From the NCBI RefSeq assembly GCF_035917455.1, contig NZ_CP109078.1, positions 7,362,001 to 7,426,000 of the forward strand: a stretch of 64,000 bases of DNA, written 5' to 3'. The notes beneath the pieces are model-generated. The model did not search any database. It was not told the origin of the DNA and saw only the letters and a program-made list of their open reading frames with translations. Positions 26,471 through 35,107 of the stretch are shown here, piece after piece; positions within the stretch are counted from its first letter, which is position 1; the number at the start of each line of letters is the position of its first letter. This DNA comes from Micromonospora sp. NBC_01796 (lineage in GTDB: Bacteria; Actinomycetota; Actinomycetes; Mycobacteriales; Micromonosporaceae). The translations under genes and the position numbers were made by a program.

Positions 26471-28074
26471 GCCGCCACCCCCCGCCCGGCCGCCGCCACC
26501 TGATCGCGCTCCAGCAACTCCGTCGCCGGGTTGTAGTAACCCTCCGCGTGCGCCGCCACCCCGGACAGGCCCTTACCCCGATCCGCCGGACGCTTCATGA
26601 TCCCGAACGTGCCCTCCGCGATCGCGTTCAACAACGTGTCGTCGGCGATCCGGGACAACAACCCCACCGCCTCGTCCAACACCCGCGACGCCCGCTGCTG
26701 GATGAACCCACCCGGCGCCGGCACGAAATCCTCGTGCAACCCACCGGCCGCACCCAACACGTACCGCACGTTCTGCAGGGCGATGTCCCGATCGGACAAC
26801 CACGGCGTCACCACCGCCTCGGTCATCATCCCGACCAGCAGAATCCCCTGCCCGGTCATCGCCCCCGCCAGGTTGAAGAACCCGTCCAACAGGTTCCCCC
26901 GGAACACGTCCCCGGTCATGTGCTTCGTCGGCGGCATCCACTTCAACGGCGCCTCCGGGAACAACTCCCGGGCCAGCAACGCATGCGCCAACTCCAACCG
27001 GAACGACTCCGGCACATCCGGATTGATCTCGAACGCGTGCCCCAGCCCCAACTGCCAGTCCGCCAACCCCGCCTCGTGCGCGAAGAACTCGTTCAGCAAC
27101 TGCGACACCGTCACCGTGTGCGCCTCGTCCACGGCATCCGCAGTGGTCAGGTAGTTGTCCTCACCGGTGTTGATGATGATCCCCGCCCGGGCGTGGACCT
27201 GCCGCGAAAACCGCTGGTCGACGAACGTACGGATCGGGTTGATGTCACGGAACAGGATCCCGTACATCGAATCGTTCAACATCATGTCCAGCCGCTCCAG
27301 GCCGGCCAACGCCGCCATCTCCGGCATGCACAACCCCGACGCGTAATTCGTCAACCGCACATACCGGCCCAGCTCCCGCGACGACTCGTCCAACGCCGCC
27401 CGCATCAACCGGAAATTCTCCTGCGTCGCGTACGTCCCCGCGAAACCCTCCCGGGTCGCCCCCTCCGGCACATAATCCAACAGGGACTGACCCGTCGACC
27501 GGATCACCGCGATCACATCCGCACCCGCCCGCGCCGCCGCCTGCGCCTGCGGAATGTCCTCGTAGATATCCCCCGTCGCCACGATCAGGTAGATCCACGG
27601 CCGCCGCACCGGATCCCCGTACCGCCGCACCAGCCGCTCCCGCTCGGCCCGCCGCCGGTCGACCAACCGCAACCCCGCACCCGTCGCCCGCCGCGCCGCC
27701 GACCGCGCCGCCGTCGCCGCCCTACCCGACGGCACCGCGAAACCCACCGACCCGGCCGCCGCCTTCTGCGCCAACAACGTCAACGCAGGCCCCACCTCAC
27801 CACCGGCCAGACCCTCCCGCGCCAACGCGTCGAACACCGGCAACGACACCCCGTGCGCCAACCCGACCTCGTCGACCACCGCATCGACCAACCGGTTCAC
27901 CCACGGAATCCCGTCCGGATCCGCCCCCGTCACCCCGGCCAGCCGCAACACGGCCCGCTCCACCGACACCGTCGTATGACCACGGGCCAGATCCACCACC
28001 GGCTGCCCGGCCCGGCGCGCCAACTCCCGCGCCCGGGCCACCACCGCCGCGTCCAACGCGAGCTTGCTCGTCAC
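26467..28074 (-). CDS. kamD: lysine 5,6-aminomutase alpha subunit
   Basis: A 535-residue TIM-barrel subunit, close to the usual ~516. Typical stretches include YLIVATGDIYEDIPQAQAAARAGADVIAVIRSTGQSLLDYVPEG, MLNDSMYGILFRDIN, IIINTGEDNYLTTADAV and KWMPPTKHMTGD, all in the order of the known D-lysine 5,6-aminomutase alpha subunit that holds adenosylcobalamin and PLP with KamE. The GTG at 28074 has AAGGGA six bases upstream; the much longer upstream frame is an antisense shadow of the amidohydrolase gene. Confidence 0.9.
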   Translation of the reverse strand: MTSKLALDAAVVARARELARRAGQPVVDLARGHTTVSVERAVLRLAGVTGADPDGIPWVNRLVDAVVDEVGLAHGVSLPVFDALAREGLAGGEVGPALTLLAQKAAAGSVGFAVPSGRAATAARSAARRATGAGLRLVDRRRAERERLVRRYGDPVRRPWIYLIVATGDIYEDIPQAQAAARAGADVIAVIRSTGQSLLDYVPEGATREGFAGTYATQENFRLMRAALDESSRELGRYVRLTNYASGLCMPEMAALAGLERLDMMLNDSMYGILFRDINPIRTFVDQRFSRQVHARAGIIINTGEDNYLTTADAVDEAHTVTVSQLLNEFFAHEAGLADWQLGLGHAFEINPDVPESFRLELAHALLARELFPEAPLKWMPPTKHMTGDVFRGNLLDGFFNLAGAMTGQGILLVGMMTEAVVTPWLSDRDIALQNVRYVLGAAGGLHEDFVPAPGGFIQQRASRVLDEAVGLLSRIADDTLLNAIAEGTFGIMKRPADRGKGLSGVAAHAEGYYNPATELLERDQVAAAGRGVAA

Positions 28075-28106
28075 GACGTTCCCTTCTCGAAACCCGCCGG
28101 GGCCGC

Positions 28107-29675
28107 TCAGTCGAGCGCCTCGTAGATCACCTGACCGCGCCGCACCGTACGCCGACACACCGGCAACGGCGTCGGATCCTCCGGCCCCCGCAACTCCACA
28201 TCCGAGGCCACCAGCACCGGCAACCCCCGCTCCACCCCCGCCGGCGCCGACCACACCGCGAACGTCGCCGGCGCACCCGGCGCCAACACACCCTCGTCGT
28301 CCCGGAACACCGCCCGCCACCCACCACGGGTGTGCGCCGCGAACGCCGCCCGCGCACTCATCCGCTGCGCCGGATTGAAATGCGCCACCGCCGCCCGCAC
28401 CGAACCCCACGGATCCAACGGCGTCACCGGCGAATCCGACCCGAACGCCAACGTCACACCCACCCCGTGCATCGCACCCATCGGATTCGACTCCAACGAC
28501 CGCGCCACCCCCAGACGCTGCGCGTACATCCGATCCTCGCCACCCCACAACCGGTCGAACGCCGGCTGCATGCTCGCCACGATCCCGTACTCGACAAAAC
28601 CGGCGATCAACCGCTTGCTCATGATCTCCGCGTGCTCCACCCGGTGCCGGGCCGCCCGCAGCCGATCCACCCCCAACGTCCCCGCCGCCAGCGCGAACCC
28701 GTCCAGCACCGTCCCGATCGCCGCGTCCCCGATCGCGTGGAACCCACCCTGCATCCCGTGCCGCGCACAATCCAACAGATGGTCACGGACCTGCTCCGCC
28801 GACACGTACCCGTGCCCGCACGCACCCTCGTCACCATCGAGGTACGCCGACGACAGATGCGCCGTACGCGAACCCAACGCCCCGTCGGCGAACAGGTCCC
28901 CACCGGCACCCACCGCACCCAACTCCCGCGCCCGCGCCGCCCCCATCAACTCACCCCAGTAGCCGAACACCTCCGGCCCACCGTCACCGGACAACGCCAA
29001 CACACCCGCGAAATCCACCTCATCGGAGATGTCCGGACCACCGCACTCGTGCACCGCCGCGATCCCCAACGACGCCGCCCGCGCCAACGCCACCCGCTGC
29101 GCCGCCACCCGCTGCTCCCGGGTCACCGACCCGAACGCCAACGCCCGCACCACATGGTGCGCGTCGCGCCGCAACCAACCCGACGCGTCGTACCCGGCCG
29201 CCGACACCACCTCCGGCGCCGCCGCCAGCAACGCCGACGAACACAACGCCGAATGGATCGACGCCTGCGACAGGTACACCCGCCGCCCACCCGCCGCCCG
29301 GTCCAACTCCGCCGCCGACGGCGGCCGCTGATCCGACCAGTACGACTCGTCCCAACCGTGCCCCAACACCACCGCGTCCGCCGGCAGAGCCGCCGCGAAC
29401 GCCGCCACCGCCGCGCTCACCTCCGCCCCCGACCGGGCCGACGACAGATCCAGCCCGGACAACGCCAGCCCGGTGTCGGTCGCGTGCACGTGCGAATCCA
29501 CGAACGCCGGCGTCACCAGCGCACCCGCGAGATCCACCACCACATCGGCGGGCGGCGCGTCCGCGTCCGCGCCAATCCAGGCAATCCGGTCGTCCCGGAC
29601 CAACAACGCGGTCGCCGTCGGATCACCGGGGCAGTAGAGGTGGCCACCGCGGTACAGAGTCGAGGGGGAAGTCAT
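28107..29675 (-). CDS. YtcJ-like metal-dependent amidohydrolase
   Basis: A 522-residue amidohydrolase-superfamily protein: the VTPAFVDSHVHATDTG strand-1 metal motif (HVH), the LFADGALGSRTAHLS region, GFHAIGDAA, RHRVEHAE, and the late Asp in FGSDSPVTPLDP. This order is that of the YtcJ/exoenzyme-regulatory type (amidohydrolase family 3). It sits between kdd (four bases upstream) and kamD (32 bases downstream), clearly in the same operon, but it has no role in the textbook lysine fermentation pathway. It may hydrolyse a cyclic lactam or amide formed from a pathway amine. Confidence 0.8.
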   Translation of the reverse strand: MTSPSTLYRGGHLYCPGDPTATALLVRDDRIAWIGADADAPPADVVVDLAGALVTPAFVDSHVHATDTGLALSGLDLSSARSGAEVSAAVAAFAAALPADAVVLGHGWDESYWSDQRPPSAAELDRAAGGRRVYLSQASIHSALCSSALLAAAPEVVSAAGYDASGWLRRDAHHVVRALAFGSVTREQRVAAQRVALARAASLGIAAVHECGGPDISDEVDFAGVLALSGDGGPEVFGYWGELMGAARARELGAVGAGGDLFADGALGSRTAHLSSAYLDGDEGACGHGYVSAEQVRDHLLDCARHGMQGGFHAIGDAAIGTVLDGFALAAGTLGVDRLRAARHRVEHAEIMSKRLIAGFVEYGIVASMQPAFDRLWGGEDRMYAQRLGVARSLESNPMGAMHGVGVTLAFGSDSPVTPLDPWGSVRAAVAHFNPAQRMSARAAFAAHTRGGWRAVFRDDEGVLAPGAPATFAVWSAPAGVERGLPVLVASDVELRGPEDPTPLPVCRRTVRRGQVIYEALD

Positions 29676-29679
29676 GTGA

Positions 29680-30711
29680 TCAGTCTGCCGCGATCCGGGC
29701 CTCGAACAACGCACGCACCCCGGGCTCGGACCGCACCAGCTCCAACGCCAACTCGGCGTGCCCCGGCACGTACCCGTTCCCGACCAGCATCGTCACGTCC
29801 GCGGCCAACCCCTCCGCACCCAACGCCGCCGCCGCGAAACTCGTCGCCATCGAGAAGAAGATCACCGTACCGCCGTCCGCGGTCGCCAGGATCGCCCCGT
29901 GCTCGCACCCCGGCACGTCCACGCAGACCACTGTCACGTCCGCCGGACCACCCAACGCCCCGGACACCGCCGCCGCCAACGCCACCGGATCACGGGCGTC
30001 GGCCAACGCGACCTCCGTGGCCAGCCCGGCCGCGAGGAGCCGGTCCCGCTCCGCCGACACCGGCACCACCCCCACCGTACGACCGGCACCCGCCCGCCGC
30101 GCGGCGGCCAACGCCAACGCCCCGCTCTTACCGCCCCCGCCCAGCACCGCCACCGACGGGGACGCGTACCCCGACACCACCCGGGCGGTCAGCGCCGGGG
30201 CCCCGCACACGTCCAGGACCGCCAGACTCAACCGCGGATCGAGGTCGTCCGGCAGCACCGCGACCACCGACCGGGCGAACAACACCGCGAACCCGGCGCA
30301 CGGCACCTGCTCGCCGAGCCCGTCCCAGCCGGCCAGAGCGTCGGTGACGACCAGCGGGGTCAGCGTCAGCGACACCAGGGTCGCCACCCGATCGCCCGGC
30401 ACCACCTTCAGCGGCGAGGACGGCCCGACCTCGTCCACCACCCCGATCAGCATGCCGCCCGAGCCTGTGACCGGATTATGCATCTTCCCCCGAGATGTGA
30501 TGATCTCCAGGACCTCGGCCCGCACCGCCGCCCCGTCGCCACCGTGCTTCTCCGACAACTGCCGGAAACTCGCCGCGTCCAGGTTCAGCCGCTCCACGCG
30601 GATCCGCACCTCGTCCGCGCCGACCGGACCACCCGGATCGAGCCGCCACGCCGCCTGAGGCAACACGCCGACCGGTTCGAGCACACGGTGCAGCCCCACG
30701 GGTGAGGTCAT
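29680..30711 (-). CDS. kdd: L-erythro-3,5-diaminohexanoate dehydrogenase
   Basis: A 343-residue NAD(P)-dependent enzyme with a GroES-like N-terminal part and a Rossmann fold at residues 186-198 (SVAVLGGGGKSGAL). It oxidatively deaminates 3,5-diaminohexanoate to 3-keto-5-aminohexanoate. Support: the RLNLDAASFRQL and SRGKMHNPVTGSGGMLIG segments that I associate with Kdd, and the position next to kamD/kamE. No zinc ligand cluster of the alcohol dehydrogenase kind is present. The ATG is preceded by GGAAGGGG. It is the first gene of the leftward operon, divergent from kamA. Confidence 0.85.
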   Translation of the reverse strand: MTSPVGLHRVLEPVGVLPQAAWRLDPGGPVGADEVRIRVERLNLDAASFRQLSEKHGGDGAAVRAEVLEIITSRGKMHNPVTGSGGMLIGVVDEVGPSSPLKVVPGDRVATLVSLTLTPLVVTDALAGWDGLGEQVPCAGFAVLFARSVVAVLPDDLDPRLSLAVLDVCGAPALTARVVSGYASPSVAVLGGGGKSGALALAAARRAGAGRTVGVVPVSAERDRLLAAGLATEVALADARDPVALAAAVSGALGGPADVTVVCVDVPGCEHGAILATADGGTVIFFSMATSFAAAALGAEGLAADVTMLVGNGYVPGHAELALELVRSEPGVRALFEARIAAD

Positions 30712-30849
30712 CGAAGCGCCCCTTCCAAAGTCAGTCACGTTGCCAACAGATCGCGTTGCGGGAAAACTTACGGCAGAATAATTCCTGCACAGGATATTTT
30801 CCAGTAGCCTTCGGACCGTCACCGGTACCGCGCAGCCCGAGGAGGGTCC
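30712..30849. promoter_or_regulatory. divergent AT-rich promoter region, kdd / kamA
   Basis: A 138-base region between two divergent lysine-pathway genes. It contains GGAAAA (30761-30766) inverted as TTTTCC (30797-30802) around an AT-rich core, and two GTTGC copies at about 30739 and 30755. The arrangement fits a shared operator and back-to-back promoters, so both halves of the pathway are likely switched together. Confidence 0.5.
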
Positions 30850-32265
30850 GTGACGCAGACACACCCAGTTGAGGCCATCCCGGAGCCGCGGCCGACCGAC
30901 ACCACCACACCACTCGCCGGCCAACCGTACGAATACCGCCGCCGACCGCTGGTCGAACCCGACTGGACCCGGTTCCCCGGCTGGCGCCACGTCACCCGCG
31001 AACAGTGGGAATCGGCCCAGTGGCAACGCACCAACTGCGTCAAGAACGCCAAACAGCTCCGCGCCGTACTCGGCGACCTCGTCGACGACAGCTTCTACAC
31101 CGACCTCGCCGCCGACCAGGCCGCGCTGGCCACCATGTCGATGCTGGTCCCACCACAGATGATCAACACGATGGTGCCGGACGCGCCGATGACCACGGAG
31201 GCGTTCCTCGCCGACCCGGTCCGCCGCTACATGATCCCGGTCGCCTCGGACCGGCGCACCGACTGGCCGTCACACCCGTACGCGACCCGCGACTCGCTCC
31301 ACGAACACGACATGTGGGTCGCCGAGGGCCTCACCCACCGCTACCCCACCAAGGTCCTCGCCGAACTGCTCTCCACCTGCCCCCAGTACTGCGGGCACTG
31401 CACCCGGATGGACCTCGTCGGCAACTCCACCCCCACCGTCGACAAGCTCAAACTCAGCCTCAAGCCGGTCGACCGCTACGACGGCCACATCAACTACCTC
31501 CGCGCCCACCCGGGCGTACGCGACGTGGTCGTCTCGGGCGGCGACGTCGCCAACGTCCCCTGGCGCAACCTCGAGTCGTACCTGATGCGCCTGCTCGAAA
31601 TCGAGACCATCCGCGACATCCGGCTCGCCACCAAGGCCCTGATGGGACTCCCCCAGCACTGGCTGCAGCCCGACGTCGTCGAAGGCCTCGAACGCGTCGC
31701 CCGCACCGCCGCCCGCCGGGGCGTCAACCTGGCCATCCACACCCACGTCAACCATGCCCAGTCACTCACCCCACTGGTCGCCCGAGCCGCGCAGACCGCA
31801 CTCGAGGTCGGCGTACGCGACGTACGCAACCAGGGCGTACTGATGCGCGGCGTGAACGCCACCGCACCGGACCTGCTCGACCTCTGCTTCGCGCTCCAGG
31901 GCGAGGCCGGCATCCTGCCGTACTACTTCTACATGTGCGACATGATCCCCAACGCCGAGCACTGGCGGGTGCCGGTCTGGCACGCCCAGCAACTCCAGCA
32001 CGACATGATGGGCTACCTGCCGGGTTACGCCACCCCACGGATCGTCTGCGACGTGCCGTTCGTCGGCAAGCGCTGGGTGCACATGCTCACCGAGTACGAC
32101 CGCGAGCGCGGCATCTCCTACTGGACCAAGAACTACCGCACCTCCATCGAATCGGCCGACCTGGCCGCGGTCGGCCGGCGATACGCCTACTACGACCCGA
32201 TCGACACCTTGCCGGAGTCCGGGCAGGCCTGGTGGGCGACCCACGAGCCGAGCACCCTGACCTGA
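30850..32265 (+). CDS. kamA: lysine 2,3-aminomutase (KamA family radical SAM)
   Basis: A 471-residue radical SAM enzyme: the CxxxCxxC cluster motif is Cys177, Cys181, Cys184 (CPQYCGHC), followed by the VVVSGGD SAM-binding strand at about 226-232. Asp364 (YMCDM) and Asp401 (VCDVP) match the two aspartates that read the lysine substrate amino group, and Lys407 is placed like the PLP lysine, although the loop reads PFVGK instead of the usual PGGGGK. It converts L-lysine to L-beta-lysine. The GTG start has GAGGAGG five bases upstream. Confidence 0.88.
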   Translation: MTQTHPVEAIPEPRPTDTTTPLAGQPYEYRRRPLVEPDWTRFPGWRHVTREQWESAQWQRTNCVKNAKQLRAVLGDLVDDSFYTDLAADQAALATMSMLVPPQMINTMVPDAPMTTEAFLADPVRRYMIPVASDRRTDWPSHPYATRDSLHEHDMWVAEGLTHRYPTKVLAELLSTCPQYCGHCTRMDLVGNSTPTVDKLKLSLKPVDRYDGHINYLRAHPGVRDVVVSGGDVANVPWRNLESYLMRLLEIETIRDIRLATKALMGLPQHWLQPDVVEGLERVARTAARRGVNLAIHTHVNHAQSLTPLVARAAQTALEVGVRDVRNQGVLMRGVNATAPDLLDLCFALQGEAGILPYYFYMCDMIPNAEHWRVPVWHAQQLQHDMMGYLPGYATPRIVCDVPFVGKRWVHMLTEYDRERGISYWTKNYRTSIESADLAAVGRRYAYYDPIDTLPESGQAWWATHEPSTLT

Positions 32266-32280
32266 TCTGTCCCGTACGAC

Positions 32281-32316
32281 CAGTGGGGCCACCGGTGAAC
32301 ACCGGTGGCCCCACTG
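32281..32316. terminator. bidirectional terminator between kamA and csbD-like gene
   Basis: A 17-base perfect stem (arms 32281-32297 and 32300-32316) with a two-base loop lies between the convergent kamA and csbD-like genes. Without a strong U-tract it is a very stable hairpin that can stop both transcripts. Confidence 0.75.
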
Positions 32317-32328
32317 CCGTCCACACGC

Positions 32329-32523
32329 TTACTTGTTGAAGGCGTCCTTCATGTTCTTGCCGGCGTCCTTGGCGTTCTCGCCGGCCTGCTTGGCCTTGGA
32401 ACCGGCCTGCTGCCGGGACCCCTCGGCGCGCATCTGCTCGTTGTCGGTCGCGTCGCCGTACTTCTCCTTGGCGGCGCCCGTCATCTGTTCGGCCTTCTGC
32501 TTGGCCTTATCGGTGAGGCTCAT
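32329..32523 (-). CDS. CsbD family small stress protein
   Basis: A 64-residue Lys/Ala/Gln-rich helical protein (MSLTDKAKQKAEQMTGAAKEKYGD, then EGSRQQAGSKAKQAGENAKD), which is the CsbD repeat pattern. Members are induced by general stress sigma factors in many bacteria; their molecular role is not known. The gene starts with ATG after GAGGAG. It is convergent with kamA. Confidence 0.88.
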   Translation of the reverse strand: MSLTDKAKQKAEQMTGAAKEKYGDATDNEQMRAEGSRQQAGSKAKQAGENAKDAGKNMKDAFNK

Positions 32524-32630
32524 TTCGACTCCTCGTGACTAGTCCGGTTTCCGGCCTTCTTGTGAGTCCCCGGTCCCGGGTCGGTGAAAACCTTGGTGGC
32601 TTCGGTGGGTGGGTGCACAACCCGTAGAGC

Positions 32631-32651
32631 ATCCTAGGAAGCTAGTACTAG
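32631..32651. promoter_or_regulatory. cluster of CTAG palindromes in a divergent promoter region
   Basis: TCCTAGGA at 32632-32639 and CTAGTACTAG at 32642-32651 put three CTAG tetramers in 20 bases, between the csbD-like gene and the phosphatase gene. CTAG is normally rare in such genomes, so a protein-binding site is plausible. Confidence 0.35.
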
Positions 32652-32672
32652 GGGGCGTGCTTAACTAACCGG

Positions 32673-33248
32673 GTGGCAGAGATCGTTCTCATCCGGCACG
32701 GCGAAACCGAGTGGAGTGCCGCACACCGGCACACCTCGTACACCGATCTGGCCCTCAACCCCGCCGGGGAGCGCCAGGCCCGCGCGGTTCGCGACCAGCT
32801 CGCTGGTCGGCGCTTCGCCGCGGTCATCTCCAGCCCCCGCACCCGGGCGCTGCGCACGGCCGAGTTGGCGGGCCTGACCGTCACCACGGTCGACGACAAC
32901 CTCGCCGAATGGAACTACGGCGACTACGAGGGACGCACCACCAAGGAGATCCAACAGGAACGGCCGGGTTGGAACCTCTGGACCGACGGTTGTCCGGACG
33001 GTGAGTCCCCCGAGCAGGTCGGGGGACGGCTCGACCGGATCCTGAACCGGGCCACCGAACTGCTCGCCGACGGTGACGTCGCCCTGGTCGCGCACGGGCA
33101 CAGCCTCCGGGTCGCCGGCGCCCGCTGGATCGGGCTACCCGCCAGCGGCGGCGGCCTGCTCCGGCTGGACACGGCCACCGTCTCCGCGCTCGGCTACGAG
33201 CACGATCGCCGGGTGATCCTGCGCTGGAACACCGGCGGTGCCGCCTGA
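32673..33248 (+). CDS. histidine phosphatase (phosphoglycerate-mutase-like)
   Basis: A 191-residue protein with the catalytic RHGE motif (VLIRHGETEWS; phospho-His9), the SSPRTRALRTA segment with two Arg, and the second catalytic His in VAHGHSLR. The GTG start follows a short AT-rich leader. Small branch members are acid phosphatases or phosphosugar/nucleotide phosphatases; the substrate is not readable. Confidence 0.88.
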   Translation: MAEIVLIRHGETEWSAAHRHTSYTDLALNPAGERQARAVRDQLAGRRFAAVISSPRTRALRTAELAGLTVTTVDDNLAEWNYGDYEGRTTKEIQQERPGWNLWTDGCPDGESPEQVGGRLDRILNRATELLADGDVALVAHGHSLRVAGARWIGLPASGGGLLRLDTATVSALGYEHDRRVILRWNTGGAA

Positions 33249-33255
33249 CCGCCGG

Positions 33256-33711
33256 TCACTGCGGGGTGCGACTGACCCTCGGCGGCCGGCTCTCGTACGG
33301 GGTGGAGAGCACCACCGTGGTCCGGGTGGTCACGTTCGCCGAGGTACGGATCTCCTGCAGCACCCGCTCCAGGTCGACCGGACCGGCGACCCGCACCAGC
33401 AGCAGGTAGAAGTCCTCCCCCGCCACCGAGTAGCACGACTCGATCTCCGGCAGGTGGGCCAGCCGCTCGGGCGCGTCGTCCGGCTGCGACGGGTCGAACG
33501 GCCGGACCGCCACGAAGGCCGTCAGCGGCAACTCCAACGCGTCGAACGACACCTTCGCGGTGTAACCGGTGATGACACCCCGCTGCTCCAGCCGGCGTAC
33601 CCGCTGGTGCACCGCGGACACCGACAGCCCCACCTTCTCGGCCAGGTCGGTGTACGACAAACGGCCGTCGGCGGTCAGCGCGGCGATGATGGCACGGTCG
33701 ACTTCCTCCAC
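33256..33711 (-). CDS. Lrp/AsnC family transcriptional regulator
   Basis: A 151-residue protein: N-terminal winged HTH (VDRAIIAALTADGRLSYTDLAEKVGLSVSAVHQRVRRLEQRGVI, about residues 4-48) and a C-terminal RAM ligand-binding domain (about 65-140). Such octameric regulators sense amino acids. It was started at the GTG at 33711, because the longer frame upstream is Arg/Gly/Pro-rich. It is convergent with the phosphatase gene. The nearby lysine locus makes it a candidate, but not the closest, regulator of amino-acid degradation. Confidence 0.87.
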   Translation of the reverse strand: MEEVDRAIIAALTADGRLSYTDLAEKVGLSVSAVHQRVRRLEQRGVITGYTAKVSFDALELPLTAFVAVRPFDPSQPDDAPERLAHLPEIESCYSVAGEDFYLLLVRVAGPVDLERVLQEIRTSANVTTRTTVVLSTPYESRPPRVSRTPQ

Positions 33712-33878
33712 GGCGAAGAACCTACCGGCAAAGCCCCTCGTCCGGCGAAGTCGATCCCGGGGACGCGCCGCCGCACCACCGGACGCGGTCGCCGCGCCAT
33801 GCCGGTCACCGGCCGGCGTCGGGGCCGACCGCCCGCCGGGCCGTGGCGCGGGGACGGGCCACCCGCCCCCGCTCCCAC

Positions 33879-34934
33879 TCACCGGTCCGGCTCCGCGACG
33901 ATCAGTCCGGACGGTGGTGGCAGCGGCAGGTGGGTGACGAACCGCCAGCCGCTCACCTCGAGCCACCGGGCCACGTCCGCCACCTCGTACGTGTCGCCAC
34001 CGCTGATCATGAGGAACTCCCCCGCCCCGAGCCGGGTCGCCGGATGCGGCGCCACCGGGTCGCGCCACCAGTCGACCAGCAGCAGCCGCCCCTGCGGCGC
34101 CAACGCCGCGCGCAGCCGGGTCAGCAACTCGACGTTGCGCTCCGGGGAGAACAGGTGCAGGAAGTTCGCCACGATCACCGCGTCGTGCCCCTCCGGCAGC
34201 GGGTCGACGAACACGTCGGCACCGCGTAGCTCCATCCGGTCCGCCAGGGGGTCACCGGAGACCTCCGCGCGGGCCACCTCCACCACCTCGGGCAGGTCGA
34301 GCAGGGTCGCGGTCAACTGCGGGAAGGCACGCAGGATCGGTCTGGCGAAGGTCCCGATCCCACCACCGACGTCGAGCACCCGCCGGTGCGGGCCGAAGTC
34401 GTACGCCGCGGCGACGTCCGCGGCCGTCTCCGCCGTCACCAGGGCCACCGCCGACTCGTACGCCTGGGTCTGCGCCCCGTCGAGTTCGGCGCGTACGCCC
34501 TGGCGGGTCCGGAAGGCGGTGGATGCCCTGGTCCAGGTGGGATAGCTGACCGTGTCCCAGTAACGAAGCATCGCCCGCAGGTCCAGCGGCCCACGGCCGG
34601 CGAGGAACGCCTCGGCGTCGGGCGCGTTGCGGTAGTGCCGCCCGTCGTGTTCGAGCAGGCCCGCCGCCACCATCAGGTCGGCCAGGGCACGGGCGCTGCG
34701 CTCCGGCAGTTCGCACCGCTCGGCAATCGTGCGGGCGGACGCGCCCTCAGCGGGGACTGCGGCGAAGAGGCCGACCTCGGCGGCGACGAAGAGCGCCTTC
34801 GCCGTCATGAAGCCGGACGCGACCCCGGTGATGCGTACCGGGTCCGGTGGTGGTGTCGCGGCCGAACCGTCCGATCCGGACGGGCTGGGCTGCGGCGGTG
34901 GGGTGAAGACACGACGTACCGGCTGATCGACCAC
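33879..34934 (-). CDS. O-methyltransferase-type SAM methyltransferase
   Basis: A 351-residue protein with an N-terminal winged-helix dimerisation domain (residues about 35-110) and a SAM domain with LDVGGGIGTF at 187-196, DLPEVVEVA, and the VIVANFLHLFSPE segment. This is the TcmN/CrtF/acetylserotonin O-methyltransferase layout used in polyketide and carotenoid tailoring. The expected acid/base His is in the NFLHLF motif. The GTG start has GGGGGA four bases upstream. It is isolated, so substrate unknown. Confidence 0.85.
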   Translation of the reverse strand: MVDQPVRRVFTPPPQPSPSGSDGSAATPPPDPVRITGVASGFMTAKALFVAAEVGLFAAVPAEGASARTIAERCELPERSARALADLMVAAGLLEHDGRHYRNAPDAEAFLAGRGPLDLRAMLRYWDTVSYPTWTRASTAFRTRQGVRAELDGAQTQAYESAVALVTAETAADVAAAYDFGPHRRVLDVGGGIGTFARPILRAFPQLTATLLDLPEVVEVARAEVSGDPLADRMELRGADVFVDPLPEGHDAVIVANFLHLFSPERNVELLTRLRAALAPQGRLLLVDWWRDPVAPHPATRLGAGEFLMISGGDTYEVADVARWLEVSGWRFVTHLPLPPPSGLIVAEPDR

Positions 34935-35107
34935 TGAATCCCCCGAAGATCGTCAGACATCTATCTCAAGAGGCAATCGTACGACCACGAGCGGCGATGC
35001 GGCGCCCGTCGTCCCGCCCGAGAGAGGCTGAGGCACGCGCAGCTCAGGTCCGCTGCTCGTCGATCGGTGTCCGCCGGGTGTGCCCGTTCAGTGCGCTGTT
35101 CGAGACG

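Noticed and set aside
28332-30347. 671-residue Arg/His-rich plus-strand frame
   Set aside because: Antisense of the amidohydrolase and kdd genes, both of which have clear motifs and ribosome sites.
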